From an uncultured Holophagales bacterium (GTDB lineage Bacteria; Acidobacteriota; Thermoanaerobaculia; UBA5066): a stretch of DNA of 5,356 bases. Location of the stretch: the NCBI GenBank assembly GCA_937927565.1, contig CALBDV010000557.1:1-5356 (forward strand), read 5' to 3'. The notes under the pieces were generated by a model. It had not been told where the DNA came from, searched no databases, and saw nothing but the letters and a program-made list of their open reading frames with translations. The translations under genes and the position numbers were made by a program. This document shows positions 1 through 4,477 of the stretch, one piece after another (within the stretch, counting starts at the first letter, position 1; each line of letters opens with the position of its first letter).

Positions 1-183
1 CAGGACCTCGCGCCCCTCGGCCGCGCCGGTTTCGCCCATCACGACCGCTCCCGTCACCACGTCGCAGACGACGTACCACTCCGCGGCGGCGGGACCCGGA
101 ACGAGGGGCGCCGTCGCCGCGGCAGCGGCGAGCAAGAGGATCGCTCCCTTCCCGACCCTGGGCTCAGTTCCACTCCGGGACAC
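1..183 (-). CDS. Secreted protein of unknown function, N-terminal fragment
   Basis: Only the first 61 codons are present; the rest lies beyond the left edge. The start is GTG at 183-181, six nt after a good ribosome binding site (AAGGGAG, 190-196 on the minus strand). The protein opens with a short basic region (residues 3-12, including R3, R9, K12), then a hydrophobic stretch ILLLAAAAATAPLV (about 15-28), and an AAA cleavage-like site near residue 34. This is a typical Sec signal peptide. The predicted mature protein begins EWYVVCDVVTG and continues with a Gly/Glu-rich segment; the single cysteine in this part (about residue 40) is too far from the cleavage site for a lipobox. I do not recognise the family. 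It follows the 317-aa secreted protein in the same direction after 68 bp, so the two may be co-transcribed and both act outside the cytoplasm. The signal peptide and ribosome binding site make the gene likely; its function is unknown. Confidence 0.7.
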   Translation of the reverse strand, partial: MSRSGTEPRVGKGAILLLAAAAATAPLVPGPAAAEWYVVCDVVTGAVVMGETGAAEGREVL

Positions 184-189
184 CGATCA

Positions 190-217
190 CTCCCTTCGCC
201 CCGGATTCCACGGGGCG
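190..217 (-). promoter_or_regulatory. Ribosome binding site with abutting GC-only hairpin
   Basis: A perfect 7-bp inverted repeat, CGCCCCG (197-203) and CGGGGCG (211-217), is separated by a 7-nt loop. On the minus strand the hairpin ends exactly where the AAGGGAG ribosome binding site (190-196) of the downstream secreted protein begins. It lies 35 nt after the stop codon of the upstream gene. There is no T-run after it, so it is not a standard intrinsic terminator on the minus strand. It could be a weak transcript-end or stability element, or it could affect access to the ribosome binding site. The palindrome TCCTGCAGGA at 221-230 lies beside it. The symmetry is seen directly; the role is inferred. 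Confidence 0.45.
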
Positions 218-251
218 CCGTCCTGCAGGATCTCGGCGGTCCCCACGCGCC

Positions 252-1205
252 CTACCGTCCGCCCGGCGCCGTCACCTGGAACACGGCGGCGCCGGTGGCT
301 TCCTTGCCCCCGGCCACGACGCGCGCCTCGACCTCGTAGACGCCGGGAGTCAGGTCGATTGGCAGGCGCAGCTTCTGGGTCGACTGGTGGACTCCGGCGG
401 CGCGACGCGCGACGGAGCGCAACGTGGTCAGGACCGCCGCGTCGCGCCTCACGACGCGCTGCTCGCTCACCTCCGCCTCGGAGCCGGGGGCAAGCCCCGC
501 TACGGAGTAGACGATCTGGAGCCCCACCTCGGCCCCCGGCGGCGCCCGGGCCGGCTCGACGGAGGCCGCGAGGACGCGCACCTCGACAGCGCCCGGGGCC
601 GGCACGAGCGGCGAGGCCTGCGAGGATCCTCCTCTCGTCGCCGGTGGAACCGCGACCGTCGGAGGCGCGGCGACGGCATCGAGCGACTCCTCGGGCGTGG
701 AGAGGATCTCGAAGAGCTCGAGGCGCGCCCACCTCTCGAACTCCCCGATCCGCGAGGGCGGCACCCGCCCCACCCAGTCCGCGTAGTAGAAGACCCGCGC
801 GCGCGCGCCGACGCCGGGATGCTCGAGCTCGAGGAAGAGGTCTCCCTTGCCGTCGGGCTTCTCCGTCGCCCAGCCGACGCCGACGAGGTCCACGCCCGGA
901 GGGATCGTGCCGCCTGGGTAGCGGGCGTGGATGGCGGCCGCGTTCGTGAAGAGGACGAGGACACGTTCGTTCCCGCCCTTCTTCTCGCCGTACCAGAGCC
1001 ACTCGCTCCTCGACCAGCCGTCCCCGTCCGCCTTCTTCTTGACGGTGATCTCCTGCCGCGTCCGGCAGCGGGCTCCGAGCCAGCGCCGGTTTGCCTCGTC
1101 GAGGGCGGAGGCATCAGCGGCGAGGCCCGCCATCGACGGCACCGCTGTAGCCGCCGCGAGCGCCAGAGACGAGGCACGAAGCATCCTCGCAAGTCCGTTC
1201 GCCAC
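252..1205 (-). CDS. Exported two-domain protein of unknown function (317 aa)
   Basis: The start is GTG at 1205-1203 with a weak GAG-type ribosome binding site; an ATG at codon 8 is an alternative that would still leave the signal peptide. Residues 8-34 form a signal peptide: basic R9, a hydrophobic Ala/Leu run, and Ala-rich cleavage options around 27-34. Residues about 35-170 form an N-terminal globular part rich in Trp and Tyr, with a conserved-looking start (ALDEANRRWLGARC) and beta-strand patterns such as ERVLVLFTNAAAI and GDLFLELEH. Residues 171-205 are a Pro/Ala/Ser-rich linker. Residues 206-313 look like an immunoglobulin-like beta-sandwich, with alternating hydrophobic strands including EVGLQIVYSV and LTPGVYEVEARVV. 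Such domains are common in periplasmic or surface proteins. I do not recognise the family. The gene has strong coding composition and is followed by another exported protein in the same direction. Role unknown; envelope location is likely. Confidence 0.8.
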   Translation of the reverse strand: MANGLARMLRASSLALAAATAVPSMAGLAADASALDEANRRWLGARCRTRQEITVKKKADGDGWSRSEWLWYGEKKGGNERVLVLFTNAAAIHARYPGGTIPPGVDLVGVGWATEKPDGKGDLFLELEHPGVGARARVFYYADWVGRVPPSRIGEFERWARLELFEILSTPEESLDAVAAPPTVAVPPATRGGSSQASPLVPAPGAVEVRVLAASVEPARAPPGAEVGLQIVYSVAGLAPGSEAEVSEQRVVRRDAAVLTTLRSVARRAAGVHQSTQKLRLPIDLTPGVYEVEARVVAGGKEATGAAVFQVTAPGGR

Positions 1206-1214
1206 GTCATCTCA

Positions 1215-1242
1215 AATGTGGGGCTGGACGCGCCCGTGTCAA
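1215..1242 (-). promoter_or_regulatory. Candidate promoter of the 317-aa secreted protein gene
   Basis: On the minus strand an exact TTGACA (1237-1242) is followed after 16 nt by CACATT (1215-1220), a 3-of-6 match to TATAAT. The -35 match is strong and the -10 weak. If used, transcription would start within a few nt of the GTG at 1205, giving an almost leaderless transcript. Otherwise a different -10, or another sigma factor, would be needed. The surrounding 141-bp gap (1206-1346) shows no gene, no tRNA-like fold and no clear terminator. Confidence 0.3.
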
Positions 1243-1346
1243 GGGTGGAGGCGGCCGTCCATCCTCCTGGACGTCGGTTCCCTGCGCGTTCCGCTCATTC
1301 CGGAAATCGTCGAGACGTTGCCGCTTCGCGCCCCACCCTCGACGGC

Positions 1347-1706
1347 TCAGAGGCACCCTAATGGCAGGAGGAGACCCAGGAGAACGGCGGCGGCTCCCGG
1401 CGAGGTCACGGCCTCCTGGTGCGGCCCGCCCGGCGCGACGCGCAGGAGGGGCAGCGCAACGTCCACGGTGGGGACCGGGAGATCCGTTCCGAGCGGGCCG
1501 ATCAGCCTCAGGTACGCCGAGCCGAGCTGCGGTGCCGCAAGGAATGCGAAGAGGGCCACCGCGAAGGCGAAAAACGCCGCGGTCGCGACGGCGCTCTTCG
1601 GCCGACCGACGAACAGCGCGGCGCGAGCGGTGCGGCCTGCGGGGGCTTCGTGCCCGTCTGCTGGACACGAGGGCGTGGCGAGGTCAGTATGGTTCGCCGG
1701 AATCAC
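1347..1706 (-). CDS. Small membrane protein, probably two helices
   Basis: The reading frame ends with TGA at 1347-1349 and encodes about 119 aa from a GTG at 1706. This start has no convincing ribosome binding site. A GTG-ATG pair at 1853-1848 preceded by GGAAAGG is the only other standard start upstream, but the extra N-terminus is Arg/Pro/Gly-rich and looks non-coding. From about residue 37 on, roughly 86% of codons end in G or C, against about 72% before it, so coding is well supported only in the distal part. That part contains a hydrophobic helix (about 39-58, with FFAFAVALFAFLAA), a loop with LGSAYLRLIGPLGTDLPVPT, and a second helix at the extreme C-terminus (about 104-118). The loop pattern Gly-x-x-Leu-Pro-x-x-Thr recalls many short bacterial inner-membrane proteins and GspF-like loops; this is a resemblance only. 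Function unknown. Its 5' part lies antisense to the candidate promoter of the divergent ABC operon. It could be a truncated gene. Confidence 0.45.
   Translation of the reverse strand: MIPANHTDLATPSCPADGHEAPAGRTARAALFVGRPKSAVATAAFFAFAVALFAFLAAPQLGSAYLRLIGPLGTDLPVPTVDVALPLLRVAPGGPHQEAVTSPGAAAVLLGLLLPLGCL
1662..1690 (+). promoter_or_regulatory. Candidate promoter of the ABC exporter unit
   Basis: TGGACA (1662-1667, 5 of 6 to TTGACA) is followed after exactly 17 nt by CAGTAT (1685-1690, 3 of 6 to TATAAT). A start of transcription near 1697 would give a leader of about 30 nt with a near-perfect ribosome binding site before the GTG at 1727. The spacing is ideal although the -10 is poor. This is a sequence match only. 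Confidence 0.35.
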
Positions 1707-1711
1707 GGTAC

Positions 1712-1718
1712 AGGAGGG
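1712..1718 (+). promoter_or_regulatory. Strong ribosome binding site (AGGAGGG)
   Basis: AGGAGGG is close to the ideal complement of the 16S rRNA tail. It lies 8 nt before the GTG at 1727, a textbook spacing. It is among the best ribosome binding sites in the window and is the main argument that the short ORF behind it is translated. The ABC ATPase start at 1930 has none of its own. Confidence 0.5.
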
Positions 1719-1726
1719 AAGCCCGC

Positions 1727-1933
1727 GTGCGACGAGCTCTCCTCGCCTCGAACACGGTCCCTTCCTTGCCGGCCCCGACCTCCTCGCTCGCCGGCTCGGG
1801 AGAGACCCGTGCTCTCCAGGCTCGCGTCGAGTCCCTCCGCGAAGGCCCATCACAGCCTTTCCGGAACGTACCCGTCGTCGTCAGGGCGATGGGCGACGGA
1901 AGGGATGTTCTGGCTGTCCCTGGTGTGCGGTGA
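1727..1933 (+). CDS. Possible small leader ORF of the ABC operon (68 aa)
   Basis: A 68-codon frame begins at GTG 1727, 8 nt after AGGAGGG, and ends at TGA 1931-1933. The TGA overlaps the GTG of the ABC ATPase in a GTGA junction, the same junction found between the ATPase and its permease. The peptide starts MRRALLASNTVPSLPAP, has a Ser/Gly-rich stretch, then ALQARVESLRE (helix-like) and a Val-rich tail ending PGVR. It has no clear signal peptide or membrane helix. About 72% of codons end in G or C, lower than in the solid genes around it, so composition does not favour coding. It could be a small exporter partner, a regulatory leader peptide that couples translation to the ATPase, or a chance ORF. 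I do not recognise it. Confidence 0.35.
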   Translation: MRRALLASNTVPSLPAPTSSLAGSGETRALQARVESLREGPSQPFRNVPVVVRAMGDGRDVLAVPGVR

Positions 1934-2631
1934 GCGGGCCTTCCGTCTCTCTGCCCCTCGCCGAGCTCATCGGCGTCTCCAGGCGCTTCGCCCGCGCAGG
2001 CATTGAAGCCCTTTCCAGCGTGAGCCTCGCGGTCCCAAAGGGGCGGAGGATCGCGATCGTCGGCCCCAGCGGCAGCGGGAAGTCGACTCTGCTCTACCTC
2101 CTGAGCGGCCTGGATCGGCCGACCGCGGGTCGCATCCTCTTCGAGGGGCGCGAGGTCGGGAACCGGGCGGAGTGGACGGCCATCCGCGCGCGCCGGATCG
2201 GTTTCGTCTTTCAGTCGTTTCACCTCCTGCCGACGCTGAGCGCCAGGGAGAACGTCGAGCTCCCCATGACGGACCCGGGCCTGGGTGAGCGCGAGAAGCG
2301 CCGGCGCTCCGATGAGCTCCTCGAGGCGGTGGGTCTTCCAGATCGACGCAACCACAGACCGGGTGAGCTTTCCGGCGGAGAGTGTCAGAGAGTCGCCATC
2401 GCGCGGAGCCTCGCGAACGAGCCCGACCTCCTCCTGGCGGACGAGCCGACGGGAAACCTCGACCGCGATTCCTCCGCCAGCGTCATCTCCCTCCTCGACC
2501 GGCTGCACAGGGACAGGGGCCTGACGCTCGTCGTCGTGACTCACAGCCCGGAGGTGGCTGCAGGGTCGGACGCGATCGTCCACCTCGTGAAGGGAACGCT
2601 CCTCGACGCCGCAGGGGGAAGCGGGACGTGA
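1930..2631 (+). CDS. ABC transporter ATP-binding protein, MacB/LolD type
   Basis: This 233-aa protein is a complete single nucleotide-binding domain of usual length for the family. It carries Walker A GPSGSGKST (45-53), Q-loop around Q95 in FVFQSFHLLPTLSARENV, the ABC signature LSGGECQRVAIARSL (147-161), Walker B LLLADEPTGNLD (167-178, catalytic E172) and the H-loop histidine H205 in VVTHS. The FHLLPTLSARENVELP and ADEPTGNLD wording is typical of the MacB/LolD/FtsE-like group, whose members drive extracytoplasmic export or mechanical transmission rather than solute import. All catalytic residues are intact, so it should hydrolyse ATP. The GTG start at 1930 overlaps the stop of the preceding short ORF (GTGA) and has no ribosome binding site of its own, which suggests translational coupling. 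It overlaps the permease gene by 4 nt at its end. The frame is open far upstream, but the family alignment fits a start here. Substrate unknown. Confidence 0.95.
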   Translation: MSGPSVSLPLAELIGVSRRFARAGIEALSSVSLAVPKGRRIAIVGPSGSGKSTLLYLLSGLDRPTAGRILFEGREVGNRAEWTAIRARRIGFVFQSFHLLPTLSARENVELPMTDPGLGEREKRRRSDELLEAVGLPDRRNHRPGELSGGECQRVAIARSLANEPDLLLADEPTGNLDRDSSASVISLLDRLHRDRGLTLVVVTHSPEVAAGSDAIVHLVKGTLLDAAGGSGT

Positions 2632-3740
2632 GGCTGACGGCGCTGGCGTCCAGGAACCTGACGCGGCGGCCCGTTCGCTCGGCGCTCACCGCCGCCGGCG
2701 TCGGTATCGCCGTCGGGGGATTCGTCTGCCTCTCGGGGCTCACGGGCGGCGTCGCGCACGCCTGGAACGGAGGGATGGTCCAGCGAGGCGCCCATCTCGT
2801 CGCGCTGCGTGCGGGCTCCGTGGAGATCCTCGCCACCTCCCTCCCGGAGTCGATGGTGGACGAGCTCGCTCGCGAGCCGGGAGTCCGCGATGCCGCGGGC
2901 GAGCTCGTGAACCTGGCGATCCTCGATTCCGGGGACACCGCCCTCGTGAGCGGCTGGGCGCCTGGGAGCTTCCTCTGGGACTCGCTTCCGCTCGTCGCCG
3001 GGCGGCTCCCGCGGGACGGCGAGGCGGCTCTCGCGGAGGCGCTCGCGCGGGAGCAGCACCTGCGGCCTGGCGATTCGATCCTCCTCGAAGGGAGGCTCGT
3101 CCCCGTCGTGGGGACCTTCCGGGCCCCGGGAGCGCTCCTCAGCTCGGGTATCGTCCTGACCCTTCGCAGCATGCAGGAGCTCTGGAGCCGTCCGGATGCG
3201 GTGACGTTCCTCCTTGCGCGGCTCGAGCGTCCCGGGGATCGCGCCGGGGTCTCGGCCTCCCTCGAGAGGCTCGGGAAGAGGTTCCCGGGCCTGCGCATCT
3301 CCGAGAGCGCGCGGGTCGCGGAGGACAACCGCGTCCTCGAGATCCTCTCGGCCCTGAACAGGGCGACGTCCGGCGTGGCGCTTCTCATGGCGCTCGTCGT
3401 CGTCCTCAATACGCTCCTGATGGCGGTCGCGGAGCGGACTCGGGAGATCGGCGTCCTCTGCGCTCTGGGCTGGCCGGCCCACCGGATTCTCGCGTCGATC
3501 ACCCTCGAGGGAGTTCTCGTTTCGCTCGCAGGGGGCCTCGCGGGCTCCCTTCTCGGTATCGCCGGACTCCACTGGATCGCGACGGCGTCCGCACTGAGAG
3601 GTTTCGTCGACCCCGCGGTCGGCGTCGTGGAAGTCGTCGAGGCGACGGTCTCCGCGGCGGCACTCGGGGCGCTCGGGGCGCTCTACCCGGCGTGGCGCGC
3701 CATTCGTCTCGATCCGGTCGCGGCCCTGCGCTCGGAGTAG
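2628..3740 (+). CDS. ABC transporter permease, FtsX/MacB family
   Basis: The start is GTG at 2628, overlapping the ATPase stop (GTGA), with AGGGGGAA (2613-2620) upstream. The 370-aa protein has the layout of MacB/LolC/LolE permeases. A cytoplasmic N-terminal helix (MRLTALASRNLTRRPVRSAL) leads into TM1 (about 19-40). A large extracytoplasmic domain follows (about 41-245, MacB periplasmic core-like, with LVSGWAPGS and GDSILLEGRLVPVVGTF). Then come TM2 (about 247-267), TM3 (about 294-318) and TM4 (about 336-356). The segment after TM2, ERTREIGVLCALGWPAHRI, is the coupling region that contacts the ATPase in this family. The end YPAWRAIRLDPVAALRSE is the hallmark FtsX-family C-terminus. It probably dimerises and works with the adjacent ATPase. 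No membrane-fusion protein or TolC-like gene is nearby, so it may not be a classical MacAB-TolC pump; lipoprotein, peptide or lipid handling are options. Substrate is not inferable. Confidence 0.93.
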   Translation: MRLTALASRNLTRRPVRSALTAAGVGIAVGGFVCLSGLTGGVAHAWNGGMVQRGAHLVALRAGSVEILATSLPESMVDELAREPGVRDAAGELVNLAILDSGDTALVSGWAPGSFLWDSLPLVAGRLPRDGEAALAEALAREQHLRPGDSILLEGRLVPVVGTFRAPGALLSSGIVLTLRSMQELWSRPDAVTFLLARLERPGDRAGVSASLERLGKRFPGLRISESARVAEDNRVLEILSALNRATSGVALLMALVVVLNTLLMAVAERTREIGVLCALGWPAHRILASITLEGVLVSLAGGLAGSLLGIAGLHWIATASALRGFVDPAVGVVEVVEATVSAAALGALGALYPAWRAIRLDPVAALRSE

Positions 3741-3783
3741 ACCACCGCACGGCCGCCCTGCCACGAGACGAGGTGCCCGAGTC

Positions 3784-3799
3784 GCAGCCCGAAGGCGGC
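3784..3799 (-). terminator. Short tetraloop hairpin between convergent genes
   Basis: On the minus strand GCC-TTCG-GGC forms a stem closed by a stable TTCG-type tetraloop, extended by two more pairs beyond one mismatch. It begins immediately after the TGA of the 224-aa membrane protein and lies 43 nt past the ABC permease stop on the other strand. It has no T-run on either side, so if it ends transcription it is weak or Rho-assisted. The rest of the 59-bp convergent gap shows nothing clear. Confidence 0.25.
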
Positions 3800-4474
3800 T
3801 CAGGAGGCGCGGGCGTCGACGAGATAGGCCACGAAGAGCGGCCAGACGGCGCCGCCGCCGACCGCCCAGACGATCTCCTCGAGTGGCAACCCCCAGACGG
3901 AAAGGCCCCAGGCTCCGGCAGATGACCACTGGTCCGGAAAGTGCGGCCACAGTTCATAGGCGCCCTTCAGCACCGCGGGATAGAGGAGCCCGAAACCGAC
4001 CGCCCCGGCCGCCGAGAGGCGCAGGTCCCCTCGCTGCCGCCAGGCGAGGACCGTCGTCGCCACCGCCGCGACGACGATCGTCGCGTTCATCGGCCCGAAG
4101 CCGCTCCACCAGAGCAGGACGCCCGTCGCCAATCCAGGCACCGCGAAGGCGGCGAAGCGGACGAGGACCTTCCGCGGCTCGATCTCGGCCTCGATTCGGG
4201 CGTCGAGGAGAGAGGTGGCCAGGAGCCAGGCCAGACCGCCCGAGGCGAAGGAGAAGAGCAGATCCTCGACGCCGGCACCGGTGCCGAAGCTGAAAACCCG
4301 CGCCGGCTCCCAGTAGTCCGGCACGAAGAAGACCGAAAGGAGCCCGAACGGCGCCTGCAATGCCGCGCTCAGAAGGGTCAGCTTTCTCTGGTGGGGCCGG
4401 GCCAGGAGGCCTGCGAGGAGCAGGACGAAGAGCGCCAGGCTCATTCCCAGGTAGGGGAATCGCGCCAGGCCCAC
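3800..4474 (-). CDS. Lycopene cyclase-domain-like membrane protein (224 aa)
   Basis: The start is GTG at 4474-4472, 3 nt after the stop of the upstream isoprenoid-synthase-like gene, with a GAGGCGG ribosome binding site inside that gene's end. The protein has about seven hydrophobic segments (about 5-24, 32-51, 68-89, 104-123, 129-144, 154-171, 197-218). Two halves look alike: DYWEP (53-57), then GVEDLLFSFASGGLAW (68-83), against FPDQW (179-183), then LPLEEIVWAVGGGAVW (196-211). The acidic pairs are E70-D71 and E199-E200. A Pro-x-Glu-Glu motif in a membrane helix and a duplicated architecture characterise the heterodimeric or fused lycopene cyclases (bacterial CrtYc/CrtYd, fungal CarR domain), which cyclise linear polyene ends by proton attack. 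Length fits a fused CrtYcd. The first half has VED rather than PEE, so substrate and even activity are open. Next to a class I prenyl-type enzyme, an isoprenoid role is likely; another polytopic family is possible. Confidence 0.65.
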   Translation of the reverse strand: MGLARFPYLGMSLALFVLLLAGLLARPHQRKLTLLSAALQAPFGLLSVFFVPDYWEPARVFSFGTGAGVEDLLFSFASGGLAWLLATSLLDARIEAEIEPRKVLVRFAAFAVPGLATGVLLWWSGFGPMNATIVVAAVATTVLAWRQRGDLRLSAAGAVGFGLLYPAVLKGAYELWPHFPDQWSSAGAWGLSVWGLPLEEIVWAVGGGAVWPLFVAYLVDARAS

Positions 4475-4477
4475 CGC

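Noticed and set aside
796..808. Alternating CG tract
   Set aside because: It encodes the Ala-Arg repeats of the 317-aa protein in a GC-rich background; no separate function is indicated.
187..1002. Long minus-strand frame, Arg/Gly-rich, overlapping the 317-aa gene
   Set aside because: The composition is that of an out-of-frame shadow in GC-rich coding DNA, and the overlapping frame has a signal peptide and a protein-like sequence.
1240..1268. Tiny minus-strand ORF (7 codons) after AGGAGG
   Set aside because: The AGGAGG touches the ATG with no spacer, and the peptide is too short to support without other evidence.
1242..1339. AGGGTGG / CCACCCT inverted repeat
   Set aside because: The arms are about 85 nt apart and only 7 bp long, with no supporting inner structure; chance is likely in this composition.
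931..1929. Upstream extension of the ABC ATPase frame
   Set aside because: The frame is open for about 1000 nt, but the extension is Arg/Ser/Pro-rich and runs antisense to two minus-strand genes. The ATPase family begins close to the GTG at 1930.
2541..3950. 469-codon minus-strand frame antisense to the permease
   Set aside because: It is entirely antisense to a clear FtsX-family gene and consists of charged, low-complexity residues, as expected for a shadow.
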